64,000 bases of DNA from HGM12998 sp900756495 (GCA_958477305.1 CAUEFI010000003.1:62001-126000); one strand, 5' to 3'. Positions 52,348 through 61,280 are shown, numbered from the stretch's first letter. Numbers and translations: made by a program. Notes: generated by a model from the sequence alone, not told the origin.

Positions 52348-53364
52348 ATGGAAAGCAAAGTCCGCCGTATCGGCGTATTTACCAGCGGGGGAGATGCCCC
52401 TGGCATGAATGCCGCCGTCCGCTCTGTGGCCCGCACTGCCATCCACATGGGAATTGAGTGTATTGGTATCCGCCGCGGCTACCATGGCCTTATCAACTGT
52501 GATGTCATGCCGCTGACCTTCGAGGCGGTCAGCGGGCTCTCACGGTTGGGGGGGACGATGCTCTACTCGGCCCGCAGCGAGGACTTCAAGGGAGAGGCAG
52601 GGCGAAATAAGGCTGTAGGAACTTGTAAGCTGCTGGGACTGGATGCCCTGGTGGGCATTGGTGGAGACGGCACATTCCGCGGCCTGCTGACTCTGGCCGA
52701 AGCGGGAATTTCTGTGATGGGAATTCCCGGAACGATTGACAACGATATTTCCTGTTCCTCCTATACCATTGGTTTTGATACCGCCTGTAATACCGCCTTG
52801 GACTCCATCGACAAGCTGCGGGATACGATGCAGTCCCATGAGCGCTGCTCTGTCGTGGAAGTCATGGGGCGGCATGCTGGTCATCTGGCGCTTTATGTAG
52901 GTGTGGCCAGTGGGGCCACCGCCGTACTGGTTCCAGAGCAGACCATTGACTACGAAAAGGACGTCATCGAACCGATCCGCCGGGCCCGTCTGACTGGGCG
53001 CACGCACTTCATGATCATCGTAGCTGAAGGCGTAGAGGGCGGTGCCTATGCTGTGGCTGACAAGATACACGAGTCTACCGCCTTGGATACCCGTGTTACC
53101 ATCCTTGGACACGTCCAGCGGGGAGGTTCCCCCTCCGCCCGCGATCGGGTTACTGCTACCTATATGGGATATGAGGCTGTCCGCCTATTGGTGGAGGGTC
53201 AGAAAAACCGGGTCATCTGCATGCAGGGGGATAAATATGTGGACTTTGATATCGCAGAGGCCCTGGCCATGAGAAAGAGTCTGGATCCACAGACCTATGA
53301 CGTTATGCGCGCACTGACTGGAGTGGAGCAGATTGTGACTCGAAGAAATAGAACAGACGCTTAA
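52348..53364 (+). CDS. pfkA: ATP-dependent 6-phosphofructokinase
   Basis: A 338-residue PFK. The nucleotide region has GGDAPGMNAAVR, GIGGDGTFRG and PGTIDND. Glycine in GGDG and in PGTIDND marks ATP-type enzymes, unlike the Asp/Lys of PPi-type. GRTHFMIIVAEG and LGHVQRGGSPSARDR follow. CAGGAGG precedes the ATG. A second PFK of the PPi type lies 1.3 kb further on. Confidence 0.93.
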   Translation: MESKVRRIGVFTSGGDAPGMNAAVRSVARTAIHMGIECIGIRRGYHGLINCDVMPLTFEAVSGLSRLGGTMLYSARSEDFKGEAGRNKAVGTCKLLGLDALVGIGGDGTFRGLLTLAEAGISVMGIPGTIDNDISCSSYTIGFDTACNTALDSIDKLRDTMQSHERCSVVEVMGRHAGHLALYVGVASGATAVLVPEQTIDYEKDVIEPIRRARLTGRTHFMIIVAEGVEGGAYAVADKIHESTALDTRVTILGHVQRGGSPSARDRVTATYMGYEAVRLLVEGQKNRVICMQGDKYVDFDIAEALAMRKSLDPQTYDVMRALTGVEQIVTRRNRTDA

Positions 53365-53371
53365 GTCTTGA

Positions 53372-53511
53372 TTAGAGCTTGTTTGAAAAATGTCAACATG
53401 CCCAACCGGTGGGCCTTTTGCCCGCTGGACGGCACACTTTTTCAAAGTGCTTGCCAGCGGCCCAAAATTCCTCGCCGCTGGACACATCGCCAATTTTCAA
53501 ACAAGCCCTAA
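53372..53511. mobile_element. 140-bp element with terminal inverted repeats (MITE-like)
   Basis: The left end TTAGAGCTTGTTTGAAAA and the right end TTTTCAAACAAGCCCTAA are inverted copies with one mismatch over 18 bases. The interior has CGCTGG/CCAGCG inverted blocks and no ORF. A 16-base sequence nearly the same as the left end, GATTAGAGCCTGTTTG, occurs at 18045-18060. This suggests a dispersed non-autonomous element or intergenic repeat. Confidence 0.55.
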
Positions 53512-53549
53512 AGAAGCGCCCCGGAGTTTTTATGCTCCGGGGCGCTTCT
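53512..53549. terminator. Bidirectional terminator between pfkA and lrgB
   Basis: AGAAGCGCCCCGGAG and CTCCGGGGCGCTTCT pair perfectly over 15 bp around a T-rich loop. It lies between convergent genes and directly abuts the 140-bp element. Confidence 0.8.
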
Positions 53550-53553
53550 CTGA

Positions 53554-54255
53554 TCAGATGTGAAACAGGATTGCGTAATAAATGACTGTAAAAAGTCCGC
53601 TCATGCCGATGGCAATGCCCGCTGTGGCCCCCTCGGTGGGGCCCATCTTAATGGCTGCAGCAGTACCGGCCCCGTGTCCGGCAGCTCCAATGGCAATCCC
53701 CCTGGCGACAGGATCCTTGATTCGAAAGATTTTGATAAGCGCAGGGGCGCAGATAGCAGTGAGCACGCCGGTTATCATCACGGCCCCCACCAAAATAGAA
53801 TCAATACCGCCTGTCATCTGTACGAGGGGCATGGAGATGGCAGTCGTGACCGACTTCGGCAGGAGGGAGAGGCGCAGTTCCTCGGTGAGTCCAAAGGCAC
53901 GGCAAAGTAAATGTACGCTGGTTAGCGATACTGCCGCTGCTGCGGCTGTCCCACAGAGGATGGGCAGCAAATATTTTTTGATTGTCTCCAGGTTGGCATA
54001 GATATTTACGGCCAGCACACAGGTACACGGTGAGAGAAACATCGTGATAAAGCGCGCGCCATTGTTATAGGTTTCAAAGGAGATTCCGGTGATCTGCAGC
54101 AGCAGAATGATGATCACACTGGAGATGAGCAGCGGATTGGCAACCGGCGATCCTGTCTTATTCTGAATCCATACTCCAATCTCATATAGAAGAATACTGA
54201 TGCAGAAACCGAACAGCGGGGAGGACAACATACTGTCAAGAAAATCTTCAGGCAT
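53554..54255 (-). CDS. lrgB: LrgB-family membrane protein
   Basis: A 233-residue LrgB/CidB family protein, about seven membrane helices (FGFCISILLYEIGVW, LTSVHLLCRAFGLTEEL, SVTTAISMPLVQMTGG). In B. subtilis LrgAB homologues (PftAB) move pyruvate; others relate to murein hydrolase control. It overlaps lrgA by 8 bp, with GAGGGAGG upstream. Confidence 0.9.
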   Translation of the reverse strand: MPEDFLDSMLSSPLFGFCISILLYEIGVWIQNKTGSPVANPLLISSVIIILLLQITGISFETYNNGARFITMFLSPCTCVLAVNIYANLETIKKYLLPILCGTAAAAAVSLTSVHLLCRAFGLTEELRLSLLPKSVTTAISMPLVQMTGGIDSILVGAVMITGVLTAICAPALIKIFRIKDPVARGIAIGAAGHGAGTAAAIKMGPTEGATAGIAIGMSGLFTVIYYAILFHI

Positions 54256-54634
54256 CCCCTTCGCCTCCCTCTCTCTGCCTGTCTGCCCGGCTTTGAAGTC
54301 TGAAGACGAGAGATACCACAAAACTGCCGGTCAGGAAAGTGAGTACAGTAGAGACAACGATGATGACCAGGAACTGTACCGCTACTGATTTCAGCACGTC
54401 CAAGTAGTCAATGACCGACACAAAGGATGGAACAAAGACCAGCATCATATTGCCCAGCAGCAGGTCGGAGGTCTCCTTTACATCAGAGAGCTTCAGGCGC
54501 TTGGTAAAAAACAGGATAAGAAGGACAATCATGGACAGAACGCTGCCTGGGAAAGGGAAGGGGAGAAGAGCGGAAATTCCCTCACAGAACAGACAGATCG
54601 CAAAGATAATGGCAACTTGCCGCAGGATTCTCAT
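54248..54634 (-). CDS. lrgA: LrgA/CidA family holin-like protein
   Basis: A 128-residue protein with four membrane segments (ILRQVAIIFAICLFCEG, LPFPFPGSVLSMIVLLILFF). It begins 1 base after the PPi-PFK stop, so it is part of that operon. That link to glycolysis fits pyruvate transport; this is inference. Confidence 0.9.
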   Translation of the reverse strand: MRILRQVAIIFAICLFCEGISALLPFPFPGSVLSMIVLLILFFTKRLKLSDVKETSDLLLGNMMLVFVPSFVSVIDYLDVLKSVAVQFLVIIVVSTVLTFLTGSFVVSLVFRLQSRADRQREGGEGDA

Positions 54635-54635
54635 G

Positions 54636-55871
54636 TCACTCGGCCAGTACTTTTTTCAGCTTGGCAAAGCGGGGCAGTGCATATTCCTTAGGGTTTTCTG
54701 GCTCTCCCTGGATCAAGGGAAGCACATAGTCGATAAACGGCTGCTCCACATGGTTGCCGGCGGCATTGATCCACTCCCTGGGCACTTTTTTCTCAAAGTT
54801 TGCCACAATGTCCAGTGGCTGAAGCGCAATTTCGCACTTATAGCCACTGTCGCGGGAGCATTGGAAGGCTACCATCTTATCGGTGTACCCGGACACAGCG
54901 GCCTCAACAGCTGATTTGCCGGCCAGATAAGCCTCATCAATATCGGTTTTGGACGCCACATGAGATCCGCAGCGCTGGAGCAGGGAGAGCTCAATGCCGC
55001 GCACCTTGGCCCCAGTCTCCTTTTTGATTACGTCGGCCAGCATGACCGCCAATCCTCCCAGTTGCGCGTGACCAAAGCCGTCTGTGGCGGAGGTCTTTGC
55101 CTCCGAAACAAAGGAGCCATCCGAGTAGTGGATTCCTTCAGAAACTGCTACCATGCATTTGCCAGTCTTACTGTAGATCTCTTTCACATCGGAAATAAAT
55201 TTGCTCATATCAAAGTCTACCTCAGGCAGGTAGACCAAGTCGGGGCCAAAGCCGGCCCAAGTCGCCAAAGCGGCAGAACCGGCCAGCCAGCCAGCATGGC
55301 GGCCCATAATTTCGATGACAGTTACCATACCGGTATCGTATACATGGGCGTCCCGATGAACCTCCATACAGGTGGTGGCAATAAATTTGGCAGCACTGGC
55401 GAAGCCAGGGCAGTGATCCGTACCATTGAGGTCGTTGTCGATGGTTTTGGGGACTCCCATAATGCGGCATTCATATCCGGCCTTCTGCATGTACTTGGAT
55501 ATCTTGTTGCAGGTATCCATAGAGTCGTTGCCGCCGTTATAGAAGAAGTAGCGCACATCGTACTTTTTGAAAATCTCCAGAATCCGCTGATAGTCACTGT
55601 CGTCCTTTTCTGGGTCTGCCAGCTTATAGCGGCAGGAACCTAGCGCAGAGGAGGGGGTATACTTCAACAGCTCCAGCTCCTCTGCGTCCTCATCGTCCAT
55701 TACATAGAGCTTATCGTCCAGTACGCCTTTGATGCCGTGAGCCGCGCCGTAGACCTTTGTGATGCAGTCGGTATCGAGTGCGGTGCGGATGACGCCCAAG
55801 GCGCTGGCGTTGATGACGGCGGTCGGACCTCCAGACTGACCAATAATACAGGCTCCTTTTAACTGACTCAT
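54636..55871 (-). CDS. PPi-dependent 6-phosphofructokinase
   Basis: A 411-residue PFK of the diphosphate type. It has GGNDSMDTCNKI in place of the ATP-type GGDG, and GVPKTIDNDLNGTDH with Lys before TIDND; these residues mark PPi use. It would run glycolysis reversibly with PPi and save ATP. CTAGGAGG precedes the ATG. First gene of an operon with lrgA and lrgB. Confidence 0.92.
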   Translation of the reverse strand: MSQLKGACIIGQSGGPTAVINASALGVIRTALDTDCITKVYGAAHGIKGVLDDKLYVMDDEDAEELELLKYTPSSALGSCRYKLADPEKDDSDYQRILEIFKKYDVRYFFYNGGNDSMDTCNKISKYMQKAGYECRIMGVPKTIDNDLNGTDHCPGFASAAKFIATTCMEVHRDAHVYDTGMVTVIEIMGRHAGWLAGSAALATWAGFGPDLVYLPEVDFDMSKFISDVKEIYSKTGKCMVAVSEGIHYSDGSFVSEAKTSATDGFGHAQLGGLAVMLADVIKKETGAKVRGIELSLLQRCGSHVASKTDIDEAYLAGKSAVEAAVSGYTDKMVAFQCSRDSGYKCEIALQPLDIVANFEKKVPREWINAAGNHVEQPFIDYVLPLIQGEPENPKEYALPRFAKLKKVLAE

Positions 55872-55938
55872 GAGTTATGCCTCCTAGTGCAAAGATTTTA
55901 TGATAAAAATTTAACAAACATTTGAAAATTACGCAAAT

Positions 55939-55967
55939 ATCATACCACGTCCTCTTGCATTTATCAA
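55939..55967 (-). promoter_or_regulatory. Promoter of the PPi-PFK-lrgAB operon
   Basis: On the minus strand TTGATA (55967-55962), a 17-base spacer and TATGAT (55944-55939). The rest of the leader is AT-rich. Confidence 0.65.
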
Positions 55968-56065
55968 CGATTACTGTTAAGATTATGTGGCAATCATAGA
56001 GGTTGATTGTTGTACTATTTGACCAGCTGCGCTGTCTTGGAGCGAAACTCCGGAGGCGCTGCGCA

Positions 56066-56093
56066 CACCTGCGGTTCTGTACGTCCGCAGGTG
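56066..56093 (+). promoter_or_regulatory. Hairpin in the fba leader
   Basis: CACCTGCGG and CCGCAGGTG pair perfectly around 10 bases, 25 bases before the fba ATG. It is not followed by a T-run, so it is not a terminator. It may be an operator or mRNA stabiliser. Confidence 0.4.
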
Positions 56094-56117
56094 AATAAAA
56101 TAAAGGAGTTGAGCCCT

Positions 56118-57053
56118 ATGCCACTGGTAACCACAAAGGAAATGTTTCAGAAGGCTTACGATGGCGGATACGCCATCGGCGCTTTCAACGTCAATAACAT
56201 GGAGATCGTGCAGGGGATCACCGAGGCTGCAAAGGAAGTCAATGCCCCCTTGATTCTTCAGGTCTCCAAGGGTGCCCGCGCCTATGCCAATCACACTTAT
56301 CTGATGAAGCTGGTAGAGGCCGCCATTATTGAGACCGGACTGCCTATCTGTCTGCATCTGGACCATGGAGATTCTTTCGAGCTCTGCAAGTCCTGTGTAG
56401 ACGGCGGCTTTACTTCTGTTATGATTGACGCCAGCTCCAAGCCCTTTGCAGAGAATATTGAAATTACCAAAAAGGTTGTTGAGTACGCCCACGACCACGG
56501 TGTGGTGGTGGAAGCTGAGCTGGGTACCTTGGCCGGCGTAGAGGATGAGGTAAAGGTCTCTGCTGAGGATTCCTCCTATACCCGCCCCGAGGAGGTGGAG
56601 GAGTTTGTCACCAAGACCAGCTGCGACTCTCTGGCCATCGCCATTGGAACCAGCCATGGTGCCTATAAGTTCAAGCCCGGCACCAAGCCTCAGCTCCGCT
56701 TCGACATTCTGGAGGAGGTCTCCAAGCGCCTGCCCGGCTTTCCTATTGTGCTCCACGGCTCTTCCAGCGTGCCGCAGGAGTATGTGAAGATGATCAATGA
56801 AAACGGCGGCAATATGCCCGGTGCCATCGGCGTCCCTGAAGACCAGCTCCGCAAGGCCGCCTCTATGGCTGTTTGTAAAATTAACATCGATTCTGACCTG
56901 CGCCTGGCAATGACCGGCACCATCCGCCAGTATTTTGCCGAACATCCCGCTGACTTCGATCCTCGTCAATACCTGAAACCAGCCCGTGCCAATATCAAGG
57001 AGTTGGTAAAGCACAAATTGATTGAGGTGTTGGGCTGCGACGGAAAGGCCTGA
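56118..57053 (+). CDS. fba: Class II fructose-bisphosphate aldolase
   Basis: A 311-residue zinc-dependent class II aldolase. HLDHGDSFELC contains the first zinc histidine and catalytic Asp, GTSHGAYKF and LHGSSSVPQEYV later metal/phosphate sites, and NIDSDLRLA the phosphate loop. AAAGGAG precedes ATG 56118. It is divergent from the PPi-PFK operon and joins both PFKs into a glycolytic cluster. Confidence 0.95.
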   Translation: MPLVTTKEMFQKAYDGGYAIGAFNVNNMEIVQGITEAAKEVNAPLILQVSKGARAYANHTYLMKLVEAAIIETGLPICLHLDHGDSFELCKSCVDGGFTSVMIDASSKPFAENIEITKKVVEYAHDHGVVVEAELGTLAGVEDEVKVSAEDSSYTRPEEVEEFVTKTSCDSLAIAIGTSHGAYKFKPGTKPQLRFDILEEVSKRLPGFPIVLHGSSSVPQEYVKMINENGGNMPGAIGVPEDQLRKAASMAVCKINIDSDLRLAMTGTIRQYFAEHPADFDPRQYLKPARANIKELVKHKLIEVLGCDGKA

Positions 57054-57070
57054 GCAATCTGTGAAATGTG

Positions 57071-57100
57071 AAAAAGGAGAGGGGAGACCCTCTCCTTTTT
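57071..57100 (+). terminator. Terminator after fba
   Basis: AAAAAGGAGAGGG and CCCTCTCCTTTTT pair around a short loop with the T-run as the 3' end. Confidence 0.85.
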
Positions 57101-57175
57101 ATGTTTTATGGAGAACCACCAGCCTCTCTCCAGCATAGACTGTTGCAAGGGTAAAAAGGGAGAGGAGTGTTTTCG

Positions 57176-57727
57176 TTGCCGCCTGCTCTGACTGTGCTTC
57201 CTTATGACCGGGCCGCTGCTGTGGCCTATGCCCACGAATGGGCTTTTGGACGCAATCCAGATTTTTATGACTATGAGGAGATTGGGGGAGACTGCACCAA
57301 TTTTGCCTCACAGTGTCTCTATGCCGGTACCGGCGTCATGAATTTTACGCCGGTTTATGGCTGGTATTACATCGATCCGAATAACAAGGCGCCCGCCTGG
57401 ACCGGCGTCCCTTATTTCTACAACTTTATCACCCGGCAGCAGCCAAGTCCTGGCCCATTCGGCATAGATACCACGTTGGAGATGATGGAGCCCGGGGATT
57501 TTGTCCAGCTCCGTTTTGACAAGGAGGTTTTTTCCCACACGCCTATTATTGTTGAAACCGGTAATCCGCCTACGCTGGAAAACACCTTGATTGCCGCCCA
57601 CTCCTATGATGCAGATTACCGGCCGTTATCCACTTATTTTTTTCAGGAAATCCGTTTTCTCCATATTCTAGGCGCCTATCCGCCGCCCCTGGCGTTCAGA
57701 AAGGACCGGCCGGAAGCCTTAATTTAA
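57176..57727 (+). CDS. Putative amidase-domain (Amidase_6) protein
   Basis: A 183-residue protein related to the putative amidase domain often fused to spore or cell-wall proteins. A papain-like catalytic cysteine is suggested by GGDCTNFASQC, with later His in SHTPIIVE and AAHSYDADYRP. There is no signal peptide. The start TTG 57176 is preferred, since GGAG lies 8 bases upstream; a GTG at 57167 would overlap the binding site. It ends in the terminator shared with the recombinase. Confidence 0.72.
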   Translation: MPPALTVLPYDRAAAVAYAHEWAFGRNPDFYDYEEIGGDCTNFASQCLYAGTGVMNFTPVYGWYYIDPNNKAPAWTGVPYFYNFITRQQPSPGPFGIDTTLEMMEPGDFVQLRFDKEVFSHTPIIVETGNPPTLENTLIAAHSYDADYRPLSTYFFQEIRFLHILGAYPPPLAFRKDRPEALI

Positions 57728-57742
57728 CAGGCTTCCGGCCGG
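57706..57742. terminator. Bidirectional terminator across the amidase stop codon
   Basis: CCGGCCGGAAGCCT and AGGCTTCCGGCCGG pair perfectly over 14 bp. The amidase stop (57725-57727) is in the loop. It also terminates the convergent recombinase gene. Confidence 0.75.
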
Positions 57743-57748
57743 CCTTTG

Positions 57749-58714
57749 TTATTTCTTGGGCTTTATATTCCCCAGAGGATTGGCTTTTGCAGCAGAACGC
57801 AAATTCTCATTGTCCACATGCGTATAAATCTGAGTGGTGTTCAGGTGTTCATGCCCTAAAACCTCCTGCAGCGTGCGCACATCCACGCCGTTTTGAAGCA
57901 TTAAGGTAGCGGCAGTATGGCGTAGCTTATGGCTGGAATACTGCTTGGCGTCCAGCCCGGCCTTTTTGAGCCGCTGTTTCACCATATAGTGGACGGCATC
58001 TGTCGTCATGCGGGTATGCCGCCGGGTAACAAAAAGGGCGTCCCTGTCGGTAGCTGCTGTGGCAGGACGAACTGCCAGCCAATCTGTGATTGCCTGCTGA
58101 CAGGCGGCGTTCAGAAAAACGATACGCTCCTTGTTTCCCTTGCCCAAGACCCGGAGCTGCTCACCGTGAACGTCGCTCAGATTGAGACCAACCAATTCTG
58201 ATATTCGAACCCCACAGTTTAAAAAAAGAACTAAAATACAATAGTCCCGCTCTTTGTTATCGCCATCTACGCTTTCCAAAAGATGGATGCTCTGTTCCAG
58301 GCTAAGATAGCGAGGAAGCGTTTTTTTGAGCCGGGGAGAGTCCAGATCCTGCACAGGATTTTCCTTCAACAATTTTGCCTTGTTCGTGAGATATTTATAG
58401 AAGGAACGGATGGCGGCAATTTTTCGTGCCCGGGCGGCCGGTCCCAGACCTCGGTCGCGGCTGAGATAATTCATAAAGGAATAGACATCGGTCAGAGTGA
58501 CAGATCGCACAAAATCCAGATCCACATCAAGGATCGAGATCTCGTCAAATTCCGTTCTGCGCGGAACGCAACCCCTGTCTAATTTGAGAAAACGAAAAAA
58601 GGTGCGTAAGTCCAGAAAATACTCGTCAACTGTTTTCTGTGAGTGCGCCTGAATGGTTTCATGGTATGTCAGAAAGTCGCGCAGAATCGTTGGCGTCTCG
58701 ATACGGTAATCCAT
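57749..58714 (-). CDS. Tyrosine recombinase XerC/XerD-type
   Basis: A 321-residue integrase-family recombinase of chromosomal XerC/D length. The SAM-like N-domain is followed by the catalytic R (GVRISELVGL), HKLRHTAATLM and LGHEHLNTTQIYTH, giving the R-H-x-x-R-H-Y set. It probably resolves chromosome dimers at dif; no att or phage genes lie nearby. No good ribosome binding site is seen before ATG 58714, so the start is less certain than the product. Confidence 0.88.
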   Translation of the reverse strand: MDYRIETPTILRDFLTYHETIQAHSQKTVDEYFLDLRTFFRFLKLDRGCVPRRTEFDEISILDVDLDFVRSVTLTDVYSFMNYLSRDRGLGPAARARKIAAIRSFYKYLTNKAKLLKENPVQDLDSPRLKKTLPRYLSLEQSIHLLESVDGDNKERDYCILVLFLNCGVRISELVGLNLSDVHGEQLRVLGKGNKERIVFLNAACQQAITDWLAVRPATAATDRDALFVTRRHTRMTTDAVHYMVKQRLKKAGLDAKQYSSHKLRHTAATLMLQNGVDVRTLQEVLGHEHLNTTQIYTHVDNENLRSAAKANPLGNIKPKK

Positions 58715-58768
58715 TTATTGCTGAGAAAAGACCATTGACACCGGAGAGTGGACAATTCGCCTCCCTCC

Positions 58769-58798
58769 AACTCAACAAAATTTTTATTTTGTTGAGTT
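58769..58798. promoter_or_regulatory. Perfect 13-4-13 AT-rich palindrome
   Basis: AACTCAACAAAAT (58769-58781) and ATTTTGTTGAGTT (58786-58798) are exact reverse complements. It lies between the divergent recombinase and Cys-rich microprotein genes and has no clear following T-run, so an operator is possible. Confidence 0.5.
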
Positions 58799-58898
58799 AA
58801 TAGCCTGTAACTCACTGTCCCCCCCTTGCATGGAGCGATTTGATAATTTCATTCTTTCCGGCCAAAATAAGCTATCATCATTGATTGAGGTGATTCCT

Positions 58899-59084
58899 AT
58901 GAGCCTCATTGCCTGCACCAGCGACTGTGTCTACCAGCAGGACGGCTATTGCAGTCTTGAGCGCGCAGTATCCCGCGGCTTGCCCAGTCCCTCCGATCCG
59001 TGTGTTCATTTTGTCCCTCGATGCAGCCGCCGCGCCTCAAAGGACAGCCGCCAAAACTTCCCGAATATTCCGTACGCGGATTAA
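58899..59084 (+). CDS. Cysteine-rich microprotein
   Basis: A 61-residue protein starting MSLIACTSDCVYQQDGYC with later CVHFVPRC. Short Cys-rich proteins with the TxxCxYxxDGxC pattern are common in Clostridia, and some are mislabelled as acyl-carrier dehydratases; function is unknown, metal binding likely. TTGAGGTG precedes the ATG. Its last 16 codons overlap the end of radA on the other strand. Confidence 0.65.
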   Translation: MSLIACTSDCVYQQDGYCSLERAVSRGLPSPSDPCVHFVPRCSRRASKDSRQNFPNIPYAD

Positions 59085-60410
59085 CTGAAGCCCCTCCGGT
59101 TCAGTCAGCTTCCCGGTACGCCCAGCCGGAATGAGACATTTGGTGAAACCCATGCGCTGTACCTCGGCCAAGCGCTGACCCAGCGCATTGACTGAGCGCA
59201 ATTCTCCGGTAAGCCCCACCTCACCAATTGCGGCCAAATCTCCTGGTACAGGCCTGTCCCTAAAGCTGGAAGCCAATGCAACCACCATAGCCAAGTCAGC
59301 GGCAGGCTCGTCCAAGAACAGGCCTCCGATGACGTTAATGTAGGCGTCACAGGCGCTGACCATCAATCCGCCTCGTTTTTCCAATACAGCCAGGAGCAGG
59401 CTGACCCGGTTGAAATCAAAGCCGTTGGAGGTCCGGCGCGGCACATGAGAGCTGGTGGGCGCCAGCAGGGCCTGTACTTCGGCCAATACCGGGCGCACTC
59501 CTTCCATCACACAGGTTACGCAGGTACCGGGGGTATCTTGAGGACGGCCGGCCAGCAGCATTTCCGAGGGATTGGGGACCTCGCTGAGGCCGTCATCCCC
59601 CATCTCGAAGACGCCGATCTCATTGGTAGCTCCAAAACGGTTTTTTGCAGCCCGAAGAATCCGGTAGGCCAGCTGCCGCTCACCCTCGAAATAGAGCACA
59701 CAGTCCACCATGTGTTCCAGCACCTTTGGTCCGGCAATCGCCCCCTCCTTATTTACATGACCGATGACAAATACGGTCATTCCCTGTCCCTTTGCCAGCT
59801 GCATCAAGGCCATGGTACAGTCCTTCACTTGGCCTACGCTGCCGGGTGCTGCAGTCAGATCGCCGTTATAAAGGGTCTGGATGGAGTCTACAATCAATAC
59901 GTCGGGCCTGAGCTCATTGACCGCCTCCACCACATCCTCCAGATTTGTCTCTGCCAGAAGATAAAGTCCTTCGCTGCGGATATTCAGGCGCTCGGCCCGG
60001 AGCTTGATTTGTCGCTCCGATTCCTCGCCCGACACATATAAAACGGTGGCAAAGCGGCACAAATTGTCACAGATCTGCAGCATCAGAGTGGATTTCCCGA
60101 TGCCGGGAGCGCCGCCCACCAGTACCAGGGAACCCTTCACCGCTCCCCCGCCCAGAACCCGATCCAATTCAGCCATACCGGTCTCAAACCGGAGCTCCGC
60201 AGTGGCCTCGACCTGAGCCATGGACTTGGGGTGTGCGCCGCCGCGCAGGCTGCCGGCGGCACCCGCTGTTCTGGGCGCTCCACCCTTTTGTTTGGGGGCA
60301 GCAGGCTGTTCTACAATGGTATTCCACGCCCGACAGGCGGGACATTGCCCAGACCATTTGGGCATTTCGTTCCCGCACTCCGTACAATAAAAAAGCGTTT
60401 TGGCTTTCAT
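59037..60410 (-). CDS. radA: DNA repair protein RadA
   Basis: A 457-residue RadA, a RecA-like branch migration helicase. It has a four-cysteine zinc finger (CTECG, CPAC), Walker A GGAPGIGKSTLML, the RadA motif KNRFGATNEI and the Lon-like C-terminal domain. The start is ATG 60410 with GGGGAGG. It overlaps the cwlD stop by 4 bp. Confidence 0.95.
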   Translation of the reverse strand: MKAKTLFYCTECGNEMPKWSGQCPACRAWNTIVEQPAAPKQKGGAPRTAGAAGSLRGGAHPKSMAQVEATAELRFETGMAELDRVLGGGAVKGSLVLVGGAPGIGKSTLMLQICDNLCRFATVLYVSGEESERQIKLRAERLNIRSEGLYLLAETNLEDVVEAVNELRPDVLIVDSIQTLYNGDLTAAPGSVGQVKDCTMALMQLAKGQGMTVFVIGHVNKEGAIAGPKVLEHMVDCVLYFEGERQLAYRILRAAKNRFGATNEIGVFEMGDDGLSEVPNPSEMLLAGRPQDTPGTCVTCVMEGVRPVLAEVQALLAPTSSHVPRRTSNGFDFNRVSLLLAVLEKRGGLMVSACDAYINVIGGLFLDEPAADLAMVVALASSFRDRPVPGDLAAIGEVGLTGELRSVNALGQRLAEVQRMGFTKCLIPAGRTGKLTEPEGLQLIRVRNIREVLAAVL

Positions 60411-61135
60411 TCGGGGGCCTCCCCTGTTCTCTCTTGTGTCTCCTGGTACTGCAGCCATGAGGCAGCCAGGGCAGCGGCAATTTTAGCCTGATAACCGCCA
60501 TTTTGGAGCATCTGCTCCTCCTCTGGATTGGACAAAAAGCCGCATTCCACCAAAACAGCGCGACATGTAATATGGTTCATCAGGTAGACACTGTCCGGAA
60601 TTTTCATGGGAACGCGGCTGTTGGAGGGATCCAGAGCCGAGCGAAGGTTATCCTGGAGCAGCTGAGCCAGCGGAAGGCTTGAGGCCTCATTCGCATAAAA
60701 AACCTGTGCGCCATGGTACTTGGATTCCGGAAAGGTATTCTGGTGAATGCTGATAAGGGTGGCATTTTCAACAGCCTCCACCCTCTTTACCCGGTTACGC
60801 AGGTCGGAGGCTTTTTTCTCCTTAATACCCTCAGTACCGGCATCATCGCGGGCCACATCCTCCGTGCGCAGCATCATGGGCGACACACCATAGAGCCCCA
60901 TAATCTGCTCCAACTTCAATGCAATGGCCAGATTAAGGCCGCTCTCCGGAACGCCGGTCAGTGACACAGCCCCGCCGTCTTCTCCACCGTGACCCGCATC
61001 GATAATCAGAGTTTCGCCGGGGCTCCGGGCTGCAGCAAAAGCCGCCGTCTCATCAGTGTTCCCCAAAAAGAGATAGTAAACTGTCCCTAAGGCCAGCGCT
61101 GCAGCCAACATCATGCTCAGAATCCGCTTTTTCAA
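60407..61135 (-). CDS. cwlD: CwlD-type N-acetylmuramoyl-L-alanine amidase
   Basis: A 242-residue amidase_3 protein with an N-terminal membrane anchor (ILSMMLAAALALGTVYYLFLG). Zinc-site motifs IIDAGHGGEDGGAV, the downstream HIS in SIHQNTF and catalytic Glu in VLVECGFLSN are intact. CwlD makes muramic-delta-lactam in spore cortex. The start is TTG with AAGGGGG upstream. Confidence 0.9.
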   Translation of the reverse strand: MKKRILSMMLAAALALGTVYYLFLGNTDETAAFAAARSPGETLIIDAGHGGEDGGAVSLTGVPESGLNLAIALKLEQIMGLYGVSPMMLRTEDVARDDAGTEGIKEKKASDLRNRVKRVEAVENATLISIHQNTFPESKYHGAQVFYANEASSLPLAQLLQDNLRSALDPSNSRVPMKIPDSVYLMNHITCRAVLVECGFLSNPEEEQMLQNGGYQAKIAAALAASWLQYQETQERTGEAPE

Positions 61136-61280
61136 ACCGCATTCCCCCTTCTGTCACCTTAACTTTATGAGAGGAGCACGGTCCGTATTCATTATAGCAC
61201 AGCCGGAGATTAGATGGAACCGAAATTTATGATTGCCTTTTCTGCCCTCATAGGTTAGGATGAAGCTAGAGGTGATTGGA

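Noticed and set aside
57749..58714. Integrase of a prophage or island
   Set aside because: Length and context are those of a chromosomal XerC/D; no phage, att repeat or tRNA is near.
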